From positions 1,139,049 through 1,203,048 of the forward strand of contig NZ_CP045928.1 in NCBI RefSeq assembly GCF_009664855.1: DNA of 64,000 bases, given 5' to 3'. This DNA comes from Flavobacterium sp. SLB02. GTDB lineage: Bacteria; Bacteroidota; Bacteroidia; Flavobacteriales; Flavobacteriaceae. The notes beneath the pieces are model-generated. The model was not told the DNA's origin and did no database searches. It worked only from the letters and a program-made list of their open reading frames with translations. Position 1 is the stretch's first letter. Every line of letters begins with the position of its first letter. Both the position numbers and the translations under genes were made by a program. Positions 26,372-35,422 of this stretch are shown here, piece after piece.

Positions 26372-26851
26372 TTAATGTTTCCCATTTCCTTTTCCTTTAC
26401 CATGTCCATTATGGTTTCCATTATCGTGGTGGGGATTCTCTTTGCCTTGTTTGTTATTTCCTCTACCAGGCTTTTGACCAATTGTTTTTTGAGGCTTACC
26501 TTTATAACCTTTTGCGTATTTTACTCTATGGGTTTTAAAATTGTCATAAGGTCTCTCTCCTCTGTAATCGGTTAAGACCACTTTGTATTCGCTGTAAAGA
26601 TCATAGTTTCTGTAAGCAGAAGGCAGTGATCTGGTTCTGACCCATCTTCCGTTATTCAAATAAACATAGTTTGATGTATTTACATCATAATAAGTTTCCA
26701 GGTCAGGCAGGTAATAATATCGAACATCTGTATAACCAACCGGTCCCCATGACGGTGGCGTACCTATGTTAACATTGACAGATACCTGAGCTTGAGAGTA
26801 ACTAAAAGAAAGGAACAGAACTCCGATCAAAAAATATTTTAAGGTTTTCAT
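26372..26851 (-). CDS. Small secreted protein, paralog of the 31.9-kb protein
   Basis: This 159-aa protein has a signal peptide (MKTLKYFLIGVLFLSFSYSQ, then AQ) and a central domain with WGPVGYTDVRYYYLPDLETY, YDVNTSNYVYLNNGRWV and YRNYDLYSEYKVVLTDYRG. The tail is low-complexity and rich in Gly, His, Lys and Asn. The central domain is clearly homologous to the product at 31914-32378 (RYYYLPD-x-TYYD, YKxxxxDY). This family of small secreted proteins is frequent in Flavobacteria, and its function is unknown. The basic tail could bind polyanions or metals, which is inference only. Confidence 0.75.
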   Translation of the reverse strand: MKTLKYFLIGVLFLSFSYSQAQVSVNVNIGTPPSWGPVGYTDVRYYYLPDLETYYDVNTSNYVYLNNGRWVRTRSLPSAYRNYDLYSEYKVVLTDYRGERPYDNFKTHRVKYAKGYKGKPQKTIGQKPGRGNNKQGKENPHHDNGNHNGHGKGKGNGKH

Positions 26852-26940
26852 AATTTCATTTTTTTAATTCATAACTGTTTTTATAATAAAACAAGAAACG
26901 TGCCTAAATTTTCAAACACCAATAACTTGTTGATTTTGTG

Positions 26941-28125
26941 TTATTTGTATTTGATATTAATGCTGATAATATCCGAGGTCATATTGGTTGTTCTGGTATA
27001 ATGACCGTAGCGAATCTCTAGAGTATTCCAGTGTTTCAGGCCAAATATTCCGTTAAGGGGCGTGAATTTCATTCCCATTCCAAAGAAACTGCTATCAAAT
27101 TTTGATAAATCATAATTACTGGTGTAGTACTCATCGGATGCTGTGTGTTCACCGTAAGGTTTAAAATACTTGGTTCCGCTCTGGGTATAATACCTGTAGA
27201 AGGGACTTATAGAAAATGTCTGAGTTAATTTTACAGGGATTTCAAGATCGGCGGTATGCGCTTTGAGACTCCAGTTGTCAGTGTAATACCTGTAGTAAGC
27301 TCTAATAATCACATTATCCCCTAAAAAGTAGCTGGCTCTGATTCCCAGTGGAATTTTAAGTCTTGTATCGGGCATTTTCTCCTGATGTACAGATCCGTCT
27401 GTAAAATACACCCTGTGAAAGGGAAGGCTCAGATAGCCATTTTGACTAATGAGATCCCCGACAAGTAGTACTTGCAGATTTTTGTTTACTACCTGAGAAT
27501 AGCTCAGAGTTCCGGCAAAAGTATTTCTATTGGCACTATCATAACCTCCACTTCCCAGGGCACGAAGCTCAACGGGTTCAATTAATTTTAACTGATCGAT
27601 AAAGGTTTGGAATTTAGCGGTAAATTCTCCGTTTCTGTCTTTGGTTTTTTGCGAGAAACTAATATTTCCTCCAAAAGACTGATAGTCAAACTCTGTTGAT
27701 GATGAAACTCCAATTCCAATAGTTCGTCCTTTGGCTTCGTTTTCTCTGATATAGGTCAAAGAAGGATAGAAACGATTATCGGAAGACGAAGCAGATGAGT
27801 TGGCGCTCAGATCAATCATATCTGAGGATGCAGAGGTATAATGATCAATACCGGCTTCAATGTCAAAGGTATGCTTGATTCCTGTCTCTGCGTACTTGAC
27901 CAGTTTAACATCGATGGTATTGGCAATATCAGTTAAATGCTCAGAACCAATTCCGCCTGTAACGGCTGAGTTATCCCCGTTTTGTTTGTAATAACTCGAG
28001 ACCAAATTTACCTCTTCGAGTTTTAATTTTTTGCTTTTATAACCAGTAGAATCAGTAGGAACATTTTGAGCTTTTAGTTGAAACAATCCCAGCAAAGCAA
28101 GTCCTGTTATGAATATTCTTTTCAT
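26941..28125 (-). CDS. DUF3570 outer-membrane protein
   Basis: This 394-aa protein has a signal peptide (MKRIFITGLALLGLFQLKAQ) and alternating polar/aromatic strands through the rest, including HYTSASSDMIDLSANSSASSS, YRYYTDNWSLKAHTADLEIP and a YGHYTRTT end, all typical of the DUF3570 barrel family. It is the last gene of the conserved thioredoxin / ApbE / DUF4266 / DUF3570 cluster. The pairing with a flavin transferase and a cysteine-rich lipoprotein points to an extracytoplasmic redox function, but no experiment on the family is known to me. Confidence 0.85.
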   Translation of the reverse strand: MKRIFITGLALLGLFQLKAQNVPTDSTGYKSKKLKLEEVNLVSSYYKQNGDNSAVTGGIGSEHLTDIANTIDVKLVKYAETGIKHTFDIEAGIDHYTSASSDMIDLSANSSASSSDNRFYPSLTYIRENEAKGRTIGIGVSSSTEFDYQSFGGNISFSQKTKDRNGEFTAKFQTFIDQLKLIEPVELRALGSGGYDSANRNTFAGTLSYSQVVNKNLQVLLVGDLISQNGYLSLPFHRVYFTDGSVHQEKMPDTRLKIPLGIRASYFLGDNVIIRAYYRYYTDNWSLKAHTADLEIPVKLTQTFSISPFYRYYTQSGTKYFKPYGEHTASDEYYTSNYDLSKFDSSFFGMGMKFTPLNGIFGLKHWNTLEIRYGHYTRTTNMTSDIISINIKYK

Positions 28126-28144
28126 TTTAGAATAGGATGAAAAT

Positions 28145-28377
28145 TAGTTACAGCCGCAGCCACCGCCGCTTTTTCCTGAATTGGCTCCGGAAGCTCCCTC
28201 TCGGTAGGATTGAAAACTGAGTTATGTCTTTTCGATTTTCCTGTTGGAGAGTACCATTTCAGAATCGTTGATTTTTCCTTTCTGGTATTCTTTTACCGAA
28301 GTACACGAGGTGAGTAGAATGCCTGTAAAAGCAATGCTACAAAATAATAGGAGCGCTTTTTGTTTTGGCTTTTTCAT
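28145..28377 (-). pseudogene. DUF4266 lipoprotein gene with a nonsense codon and a frameshift
   Basis: ATG at 28377 overlaps the ApbE stop (ATGA). The frame gives MKKPKQKALLLFCSIAFTGI, then LLTSC (lipobox), VKEYQKGKINDSEMVLSNRK and IEKT, followed by an in-frame TAA at 28222-28224. Past the stop the frame stays family-like (LSFQSYREGASGANSGK). A shift of one base at the four-T run 28171-28174 is then needed to reach the expected SGGGCGCN tail and stop at 28145. DUF4266 proteins are about 75-aa lipoproteins with this glycine-cysteine tail. Two lesions in so short a gene suggest real decay, though a missing base in a homopolymer could be an assembly error. The expected tail is from memory of the family. 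Confidence 0.7.
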
Positions 28378-29324
28378 TTCAGGTTGATGTTTTTTGAAGT
28401 GTAAATTTTGTTGTTATCATCTATTATTATGCAATATAGATCTGGTATCTGATCTATTAAAAACAAGCCAGCCTTAATACCCATAACGGCAATTGGAGTA
28501 GCCATTGCATCTGCAAATTCTGCATTTGAAGCCATAATGGTCACGCTTTTTATTCCAGTTATCGGCAGTCCTGTTTTTGGGTCAATGGTATGGGAATATT
28601 TTTTTCCCTTGATGGTTATAAACTTTTCATAATTGCCTGAGGTTGCCACTGCTTTATTGGATATTTCCATATAGGAGAATGCCGCATTTGGAGTATCGGG
28701 ATTGGCCACGCCAATGGTCCACTTTTTGCCATCAGGCTGTAATCCCCATGCAGAGAGATCTCCGCTGGCATTGATAATACCGCTCTGCACATTGTTTTCT
28801 AGCAATACTTGTTTGGCCATCTCCGCAGCATACCCTTTTCCGATTCCGCCAAAACCAATCCGCATTCCTTTTTCTTTTAAAAATACCCTTGTGTTTTCTT
28901 TGTCCAAAATGATATTGCGGTAATTGATAAGGTGTACCATTCTCAGCGCCATTTCGGGATCAGGTAATTGGGTCATTGATTTGTCAAAATTCCAAAGGCT
29001 TTTATCGATGCTGCCGTATGAAATATCAAAAGCTCCTTGCGTAATTCTGGAAATTCCAATACATCTTTCAATAAGATTAAAAACCTCGGGGTCTACTTTA
29101 ACAGGCCCAATTCCTGCATTCTGGTTAATGAGATTGGTCTGGCTGTCGGCTTTATAAGTGGTCAGCAGTTTTTCAATGCGTCTGATCTCCTCAATGGCAA
29201 GATGGATATTCTTATTTGCTGTTTTCTGGTTTTCAGCCACAACAGTAATGGTAAAGTTGTTGCCCATGAGTTTTAGGGACTCAGAGTACTTTTTATTTTT
29301 TAATATGTTATTTTCGGCTCTCAC
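28374..29324 (-). CDS. apbE: FAD:protein FMN transferase (ApbE family)
   Basis: This 316-aa enzyme attaches FMN from FAD to a Thr or Ser of a target protein. Visible motifs are the substrate region SYGSIDKSLWNFD, the flavin-binding GFGGIGKGYAAEMA, NASGDLSAWG, HTIDPKTGLPI, and the metal-binding ADAMATPIAVMG. No signal peptide is obvious, unlike the exported lipoprotein form. The start at 29324 overlaps the thioredoxin gene by 17 bases, and its stop overlaps the DUF4266 start, so translation is coupled. Its target is presumably part of the same extracytoplasmic redox cluster, but no flavinylation motif is visible in the neighbours. Confidence 0.93.
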   Translation of the reverse strand: MRAENNILKNKKYSESLKLMGNNFTITVVAENQKTANKNIHLAIEEIRRIEKLLTTYKADSQTNLINQNAGIGPVKVDPEVFNLIERCIGISRITQGAFDISYGSIDKSLWNFDKSMTQLPDPEMALRMVHLINYRNIILDKENTRVFLKEKGMRIGFGGIGKGYAAEMAKQVLLENNVQSGIINASGDLSAWGLQPDGKKWTIGVANPDTPNAAFSYMEISNKAVATSGNYEKFITIKGKKYSHTIDPKTGLPITGIKSVTIMASNAEFADAMATPIAVMGIKAGLFLIDQIPDLYCIIIDDNNKIYTSKNINLK

Positions 29325-29742
29325 AGATCGCTTTTATCTCGGCAGTCCACTCATCGGGTGTAGTTTGAGGTTTTCCGTGCCAGGTTTTAAGAACTTTTCC
29401 ATCGGCATCAAGAAGCAAGGTTAGGGGAAAACTACCCTCTTTGTTATAAATTTCGGCTAAATCCTCGTTTCGCTTTACCTGCTGGGGCGTTCCTATGTTT
29501 TTCTTTTTTCTTGGAAAATCAGCATTAACCAGTACCAGATTCTCATTGGCCATCTCTGTGAATGCCGGACTTTCAAGATAATCTCTACGCGTTACAATAC
29601 AAGGCCCACACCAGTCTGAACCCGAGAAGTTTAGCAGGATTAATTCGTGCTTTTCCTTTGCCAATTTTTTGGCAGTATTAAAGTCAGGTTCCCAATTGAT
29701 GGGAAGCACTGTCATTAAAAGGAACATTGTAATTAGTTTCAT
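29308..29742 (-). CDS. Thioredoxin-fold protein, exported
   Basis: This 144-aa protein has a short signal peptide (MKLITMFLLMTVLPINW) and a thioredoxin fold with the active site WCGPC, followed by the DsbD-gamma-like LVNADFPRKKK and the cis-Pro region GSFPLTLLLDADGKVL. It probably reduces or isomerises disulfides in the periplasm. As first gene of the ApbE / DUF4266 / DUF3570 operon, it may keep the cysteine-rich DUF4266 lipoprotein reduced. Confidence 0.9.
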   Translation of the reverse strand: MKLITMFLLMTVLPINWEPDFNTAKKLAKEKHELILLNFSGSDWCGPCIVTRRDYLESPAFTEMANENLVLVNADFPRKKKNIGTPQQVKRNEDLAEIYNKEGSFPLTLLLDADGKVLKTWHGKPQTTPDEWTAEIKAICESRK

Positions 29743-29855
29743 TTCGAAGTGTTCTTTTTAGATACTTACGAAATAACGAATTGTTAGGGATCTTATTTTT
29801 TTTAATTGCTTAAGATTCGATTAATATTAGGATGCAATAAAATTCAGGACATATT

Positions 29856-30544
29856 TTAAGTAGTCTGAACACCAAAAAGATAACCAACCACTGCCGAGGT
29901 TGCCATGGCAAGAGTGCCCAGATGCAAATGCGCAATACTGCTTTTAGTATTTTTGATCCGCCTGCCTTTGCGGCTAATATTCCTGAGAATGCCAGAAAAA
30001 GTATTGAAAAGCCATATTGATAGAACACCATTTGTTTTAGAGGAGCAAAGATCGCCACCAAAAGAGGCAATAAACCTCCAATAATAAAGGAAACTGCCGA
30101 TGCAAAAGCGGCAGTTAGAGGATTTGCCTGGGTAATTTCATTAATACCCAGTTCATCGCGCGCATGGGCTTCAAGAGCATCATGAGCGGTTAATTCGATA
30201 GCAACTTGTCGGGCTAGTTCTTTATTTAATCCTCTTTGAATATAAATATCGGTTAGTTCTTCGAGTTCTTCTCCCGGAAGGGTTTCAAGAGCGAATTTTT
30301 CTCTTTTTAAATCAGCAGTTTCAACATCAGACTGCGAACTTACCGATACATATTCACCCGCGGCCATAGAAAGCGCACCGGCCACCAAACCGGCCACTGC
30401 GGCCAATACAACAGGCTCTCTTGTAACACTTGCTGCTGCCACGCCAATAACTAAGCTGGTGGTGGATAAAATCCCGTCGTTAGCCCCCAGAACAGCAGCT
30501 CTTAGCCATCCGCTTCTGTTGATGTAATGGTTTTCAATGTGCAT
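29856..30544 (-). pseudogene. VIT/CCC1-family iron or manganese transporter with C-terminal frameshift
   Basis: The protein begins with the VIT signature (GWLRAAVLGANDGILSTTSL, VAGALSMAAGEYVSVSSQ), has the cytosolic metal-binding helix (EELTDIYIQRGLNKELA) and later helices up to KAVLRICIW. The observed frame then turns into an unrelated tail (ALLPWQPRQW...) ending at 29810. One extra base at the C run 29917-29919 restores the family ending (GTLAMATSAVVGYLFG, then VQTT) and a stop at 29856. VIT proteins move Fe2+ or Mn2+ out of the cytosol. The last helix is lost here, so function may be impaired, or the shift is an assembly error. Confidence 0.8.
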
Positions 30545-30553
30545 ACTGCTATT

Positions 30554-30949
30554 TTATATTAGTTTAATCCAATTCGGATCTTCAGCGTTTTTTGGAACGC
30601 CTCCAAAATTTGTTCTGAGCAATTCCCTAATTTGAAATTGTGTTTTATTGCGGGTTGTGTTTTTCCAATCCTTAAAATCATAAATATGAATCTGCTCTGC
30701 ATTTGGATTTACAGTAAAGTAGATTCGTGCTATTGATTCGTTGTATTTTTTGACCTGATCTAAAATATTTCGGCTCGGTACCACAATTAGTATGTTTTCC
30801 CAATTCAGGTAATCACTAGCGATATCATTTCTTTCATCTAATCCCAGCGATTCGAAAAAGGCTTTTATTTTTTGATCGTTTAATTGATCAATTTTTTTAT
30901 CTATATTTTTAAGAGTATCCTCTAAGGCCTCTTTATTACTAAGATTCAT
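30554..30949 (-). CDS. Hypothetical cytoplasmic protein
   Basis: This 131-aa protein has a charged helical N-terminal half (EDTLKNIDKKIDQLNDQKIK) and a C-terminal half rich in strands (ENILIVVPSRNILDQVKKYN, YFTVNPNAEQIHIYDF). No signal peptide, membrane helix or known motif is present. It ends 9 bases before the VIT gene starts and is probably co-transcribed with it. I do not recognise the family. Confidence 0.6.
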   Translation of the reverse strand: MNLSNKEALEDTLKNIDKKIDQLNDQKIKAFFESLGLDERNDIASDYLNWENILIVVPSRNILDQVKKYNESIARIYFTVNPNAEQIHIYDFKDWKNTTRNKTQFQIRELLRTNFGGVPKNAEDPNWIKLI

Positions 30950-31136
30950 TTTTATAGTTTATAGTTCTAAATAAAATTACTCTAAAATACCTTGAGTTAT
31001 AAAAGCAATGCCAGTAGAATGATTCTAAATGTAATAACGGATTATTTTTCAGTATTAAATTACAGTAAATTAGTAGTGGAAATATAAGATTTTAACTAAG
31101 TTTTTAAGAAATAATGATTATCAATCAGACTCATTA

Positions 31137-31565
31137 ATGTACACTCTAAATACACAACTGACTTATTTTAATTACGGTGTTAATTCTGAAAGATTAATTG
31201 TAAATCTTAAATGGTATAAACTTGAGATGTTTAGTAATTTGAGCCTGCAGGGACTTTGTTTTACGGGTGAAGAACTTGAAGAATTTAAGGGATTCATAGA
31301 TCAAAATACACTTAATTTTCCGGGTTCTTATTTTGTTGAGCAAACAAACGCAAGTGGTGTTGATTTACTTGTGACTAATGATTTGTCTCAAAGTGCATTT
31401 CCATATTATCTTATTTTATCCAAAAATCCAAAATTAAACCAGGGAAATTCGATTTATCAAGCAGAAAATATTACCCTGATGGATGAAAATTATAAATACA
31501 CTATTGACTATCCATTAGATTTTGATCTGATTGGTAAAATTGAAATTTTTAAAAGCGTGAAATAA
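31137..31565 (+). CDS. Hypothetical protein
   Basis: This 142-aa frame starts at an ATG with AT-rich upstream DNA. The predicted protein is acidic and mostly beta, with no signal peptide (LTYFNYGVNSERLIVNLKWY, SLQGLCFTGEELEEFKGFID). No family is recognised. Codon use looks like the neighbours. It is isolated on the plus strand. Confidence 0.55.
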   Translation: MYTLNTQLTYFNYGVNSERLIVNLKWYKLEMFSNLSLQGLCFTGEELEEFKGFIDQNTLNFPGSYFVEQTNASGVDLLVTNDLSQSAFPYYLILSKNPKLNQGNSIYQAENITLMDENYKYTIDYPLDFDLIGKIEIFKSVK

Positions 31566-31913
31566 GGTATATAAAAATAAAAAGATTAAATACTTGGAGA
31601 TGATTAAGGGGGTAATGGTCTAATTTACTTATTGTTATAAAATATACTTTTGTGCCCAGATCCGTGCGCGTAGTTTTACCTGTTTTTGCAATTGTAGTGG
31701 ATTGGCAAGTAGTTGGTGCTCTTTGGAGTGTCCTTTTATGTGTTTTACCTTACTTAAAAGCCCTGTCGATTTATAATTTTGGTTGTGCTATTTCTCACCG
31801 ATGACTTTGGCCACCCATAGTGCTCCTTATGATTTTTAATATCACATTGATCTTTTTTAGGCGGCCATAATCAAGCTATCTGGTGTTTTTTCTAACCAAA
31901 GCCATTACCTATC
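31566..31913. other. Gene-free interval
   Basis: 348 bases between convergent genes. No open frame with protein character and no strong stem with a T run was found. Confidence 0.5.
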
Positions 31914-32378
31914 TTATTGTCTTTTGGTAGCTGGTATGGAGGGTGTGGATTTTTGCGCGCCTTCTTCTCTGGTCAAGACTTTAGCAGTGGATGCAGTAGC
32001 AGAGGCATTAACGGTCTGAGAAGTTTTCTGTATTTTACCTTTATTCTCTTTTGGATACCTGGCTAGGTGTGATTTGTGATCCTTGTAAGGTTCATTTCCA
32101 TTATAGTCATTTATAATTACTTTGTAACCGTTATAAAGATTGTAGTTTTTATATCGGGCAGGTAATGTTTTCTCAGCGAGCCATTTGCCATTTTTGGCGG
32201 AGATAAAATTACTCTTTTCAATATCATAGTAGGTATCGATATCGGGCAGATAGTAATATCTGAAATAACTGCTGCTAATTGGTCCCCAGTCAGGACGGAC
32301 AGCTGATTTTGTAACAGCAGGTTTTTGTCCGTAAGAGATAATGCTTGTTAAGAAAAAGCATAAAATTAATTTTCTCAT
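31914..32378 (-). CDS. Small secreted protein, paralog of the 26.4-kb protein
   Basis: This 154-aa protein has a signal peptide (MRKLILCFFLTSIISYGQ) and shares the central domain of the product at 26372-26851: WGPISSSYFRYYYLPDIDTY, YDIEKSNFISAKNGKWL, YKNYNLYNGYKVIINDYNG and a closing HxARYPKxNKGK. The C-terminal tail differs (Ala/Thr/Ser-rich rather than Gly/His-rich), which suggests the domain is the conserved functional part. Its function is unknown. Confidence 0.75.
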   Translation of the reverse strand: MRKLILCFFLTSIISYGQKPAVTKSAVRPDWGPISSSYFRYYYLPDIDTYYDIEKSNFISAKNGKWLAEKTLPARYKNYNLYNGYKVIINDYNGNEPYKDHKSHLARYPKENKGKIQKTSQTVNASATASTAKVLTREEGAQKSTPSIPATKRQ

Positions 32379-32907
32379 AATTGTATTGTTTTAAGTGGTT
32401 TATAAGGCTAAATTATAGACAAATATTCAAGTGATGTATTCTATTATACCAATTGATCAATAGTCTCGACTAATAACTCTTTTATCCCGATTACGACAAT
32501 TTTTCCTATGTGCTACTCAATATGTATTTCTTGAAATTTAGTTATAAGCTTTATAATGAGATAATAAAGGCTAGGGTCTGTTAAGTAGGAACAAAGTTCT
32601 TGTGAAAGACACTATTTTGCATGAACCAAAGTAAAGTCAAGAAAGTTTTTCTCTTTTTAGCCCAATTGAATAAAATTTTTAATCTTTCGTGTTTTTATCA
32701 CAGCGCCCCGTTATTGCTGTTTTGATTTTTATTAATTTAGGTGTCTAAATAATGACAAGCAGCGAGATTCTCTTTTGATTGAGTTTATCGGGGGTAAACT
32801 TCAGACAAAGTGAAGACAGGGCGCATGATCAGTGAAAGAAAAAGATTATCTTTCTGTTTTAAATTTTAATAATAGTAGTTTACACAATACAACAAATACC
32901 CAATACC
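32379..32907. other. Gene-free interval
   Basis: 529 bases of AT-rich DNA between divergent genes. It should contain both promoters. No clear hairpin or repeat was recognised. Confidence 0.5.
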
Positions 32908-33165
32908 ATGGATAAAACTATACAGCTTCGCGTGAGAAAACAAATCGACAATAGCCGTGAGCTTAAGGTATTAAAACTAAAAGGAACCTTAATCTCCAAA
33001 GGCTTTACCCAGATTATCCACATTGCCGATCAGGATGAGGATTTTTATCTTAATTCATTTTCAACCTCGCCCGATTGTAAAAAACAGGCCGAAGATTTTG
33101 TACTGGACTATATCTCTAGCCATGATCTTGGCGATACCATTTCGCTTCTTAGCCCCGTGAAGTAA
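32908..33165 (+). CDS. Small hypothetical protein
   Basis: This 85-aa soluble protein has strand-rich sequence (TIQLRVRKQIDNSRELKVLK, GFTQIIHIADQDEDFYLNSF). No family is recognised. It lies 123 bases upstream of xseA on the same strand and may share its transcript. Confidence 0.55.
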   Translation: MDKTIQLRVRKQIDNSRELKVLKLKGTLISKGFTQIIHIADQDEDFYLNSFSTSPDCKKQAEDFVLDYISSHDLGDTISLLSPVK

Positions 33166-33288
33166 TTTGCAGGGGAGAGAATACTGATGAGAATTATTTT
33201 TTAAAGTCAACCAATTATAACCAATTATCGAATCCTATTTATCTTTAGGATACGCTCAATTAAGGAACATTTTAGTTCGCTGCTTTTT

Positions 33289-34725
33289 ATGGGACCCCAA
33301 AAACATATCAAACTCTCGGAGCTCAACAGCAAGATCAGCGATGCCCTAACCGACCGGTTTAAAGGGCAGACTTTTTGGGTGGTGGCCGATATTACCAATC
33401 ACTCTTATAAGGCCCAGAAAAAGATCCATTACTTTGAGCTGGTAGAGAAAGGCACTACCTCCAACAGCATTGTGGCTAAAATTATCGGCAAGGCCTGGGG
33501 GGCAGGATCGATGCATCTTTCTGATTTTGAAAAAAATACAGGACAGCGCTTTACCAATAACATCAATGTACTTGTGCTGGTCAGTGTGGACTATCATCCC
33601 TTGTTTGGCCTCTCGCTAAATGTTTTGGATATTGATACCAATTTTACCCTTGGCATCCTGGAGCAACAGCGCAATGCGACCCTTAAAAGACTTGTGGATG
33701 AAAATGATTTTATTGCAAAAAAAGAAGAGCAGTATATCACCACAAACAACCAGCTACAACTAAGGGCGGTGATTCAAAGAGTAGCAGTGCTCTCAGGGAT
33801 CAACTCGGCCGGGCATGAGGATTTCAAACATACCCTTGAGCATAATGACTTTGGTTATGTATTTCAAATTGATGATTATCCTACCATTGTCCAGGGAGAT
33901 AATAATGCCAAGGTTTTCCTTGGTAAACTAATTGAAATATACAATAGCGGGATTCCCTATGATGCTGTGGTAATTACAAGGGGCGGAGGGGCGCAATCGG
34001 ATTTTTTGATCTTTGACAATTATAATATTGGAAGAGCCGTGGCTAAGTTTCCAATTCCGATAATCACTGGAATCGGGCACCAGAAAAATGTAAGTATAAC
34101 CGATCTGATGGCCCATACCCATACCAAGACCCCCACTAAAGCCGCTGAGTTTATCATTGCCCATAACCGCAGTTTTGAGCAAAGTATTCTCTTGCTTCAA
34201 AAAAATATTGTCATTAAATCCCAGCAGCTATTTCTTTTGAACTATCAAAATCTTTCAAGACTGAAAAGTACTATTTCCAATAGTGCCAGAGAGATGATCT
34301 CTGTCCATAAAGATGCCTTGGGAGCTATTAACCAAAACACCATTAACAGCTCCAAATCAATCCTGTACCAGAAGCATCGCCATTTGGTGAGTCTCTCGCA
34401 TCAGATTGCAGGGAAGCCCAGGATTATTCTCTACAACAGGATCAATGATATTGAAAATACCATCAGTAATTTAAAAACATTCACCAATCAGTATCTTCGC
34501 AATCAAAGTACATACCTGGGACATTACAGGGCGAGTATGCAGATGATCTCCCCTGAGAATATCCTTAAAAAAGGATATGCCATAGTGAGGGTCAATGAGA
34601 AGATCATCAGTAATGCCGATACAATAGACATAGGAGATACCATTGATGTGGTACTCTCCGATACAATTTTAAAAACCACCGTGAGGGAAAAAACAAAATA
34701 CAATGGAAGAGAAACTCACTTATGA
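33289..34725 (+). CDS. xseA: Exodeoxyribonuclease VII large subunit
   Basis: This 478-aa subunit begins with an OB-fold nucleic-acid-binding domain (about 5-120, KLSELNSKISDALTDRFKGQ). The catalytic domain (about 160-400) contains the family motifs AVLSG, DAVVITRGGGAQSDFLIFDN and TGIGHQKNVSITDLMAHTHT. A helical C-terminal region follows, ending with ENILKKGYAIVRVNEKII. It degrades single-stranded DNA from both ends together with the small subunit and serves in mismatch repair and recombination. The downstream xseB start overlaps its end by 23 bases. The sequence is divergent from the Proteobacterial form but of standard length. Confidence 0.95.
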   Translation: MGPQKHIKLSELNSKISDALTDRFKGQTFWVVADITNHSYKAQKKIHYFELVEKGTTSNSIVAKIIGKAWGAGSMHLSDFEKNTGQRFTNNINVLVLVSVDYHPLFGLSLNVLDIDTNFTLGILEQQRNATLKRLVDENDFIAKKEEQYITTNNQLQLRAVIQRVAVLSGINSAGHEDFKHTLEHNDFGYVFQIDDYPTIVQGDNNAKVFLGKLIEIYNSGIPYDAVVITRGGGAQSDFLIFDNYNIGRAVAKFPIPIITGIGHQKNVSITDLMAHTHTKTPTKAAEFIIAHNRSFEQSILLLQKNIVIKSQQLFLLNYQNLSRLKSTISNSAREMISVHKDALGAINQNTINSSKSILYQKHRHLVSLSHQIAGKPRIILYNRINDIENTISNLKTFTNQYLRNQSTYLGHYRASMQMISPENILKKGYAIVRVNEKIISNADTIDIGDTIDVVLSDTILKTTVREKTKYNGRETHL

Positions 34726-34909
34726 GGCGGCATATGCCGAGCTTGCAGCAATTGCAAAGGAAATAGAGAATGAGACCATTTCGGTTGACGCCCTGGCCAC
34801 AAAGGTCAAGAGGGCTTCTGAGCTTATTGATTTTTGCCAGAGTAAACTCAAATCAACCGAGAGCGAGGTCAACAAGATTATCAGCCAGATGGAAAATCCA
34901 TCAAGCTAA
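34703..34909 (+). CDS. xseB: Exodeoxyribonuclease VII small subunit
   Basis: This 68-aa helical protein has the standard XseB pattern (LTYEAAYAELAAIAKEIENE, then LATKVKRASELIDFCQSKL). Several small subunits bind each large subunit. It overlaps xseA by 23 bases, which indicates translational coupling, and is followed by a terminator at 35030. Confidence 0.93.
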   Translation: MEEKLTYEAAYAELAAIAKEIENETISVDALATKVKRASELIDFCQSKLKSTESEVNKIISQMENPSS

Positions 34910-35029
34910 TATTACTCCGGGGATAATAATTGGACTGTTTGATGCGTTATTTTGCTATATACTCCGATATAAAATACAATATCGGGCTCTGGACCCGGTA
35001 TTGGAATTATAAGCCTATAACCTATATAG

Positions 35030-35067
35030 ATATGCCCATAGCAGATTGCTTTATGGGCATATTTTAT
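35030..35067 (+). terminator. Terminator after xseAB
   Basis: ATATGCCCATA (35030-35040) pairs with TATGGGCATAT (35052-35062), followed by TTTATT. A weaker stem (ATATCGGG with CCCGGTAT) lies just before it near 34978-35005. Confidence 0.75.
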
Positions 35068-35188
35068 TATCTATTCTAATGCAGCATTATTCTTCTCAAT
35101 AACCCCTTCAAAAAAAAGCTTTTTAAATACTTTACTGTACGACTAGTATTTTTTAGCTCAGGAAAAAGACCTTTCCTCTCTATTGCGT

Positions 35189-35422
35189 TTACTCTTGTTG
35201 GGCTTTGGTAGTATCTGAAAGATTGCGCTTTACGTGCTGATAAAAATCCTTAAGGTGCCACAGGGCCGGACACAGCTCAGGGGGACCATTAAAATTGCGT
35301 ATCCCTATGTAGCAGCTTTCCAAAAAAAGCTTTGAATTGCTAATTTTGGCCCATGGTTTCCATTGTACCTGCTCAGGTGGTGGCGTGCTTTCAAAATAGC
35401 GTTTTATTTCTTCGTGACTCAT
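35189..35422 (-). CDS. DUF6965-like small protein
   Basis: This 77-aa protein (SHEEIKRYFESTPPPEQVQW, then SKLFLESCYIGIRN) follows the DUF6965 layout: an N-terminal helix beginning with E-x-x-x-Y-F, a proline turn, and a helix starting with x-x-F-L-E-S, then a region like ALWHLKDFYQ. The family is common in Bacteroidota and has no assigned function. Confidence rests on eye alignment. Confidence 0.6.
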   Translation of the reverse strand: MSHEEIKRYFESTPPPEQVQWKPWAKISNSKLFLESCYIGIRNFNGPPELCPALWHLKDFYQHVKRNLSDTTKAQQE

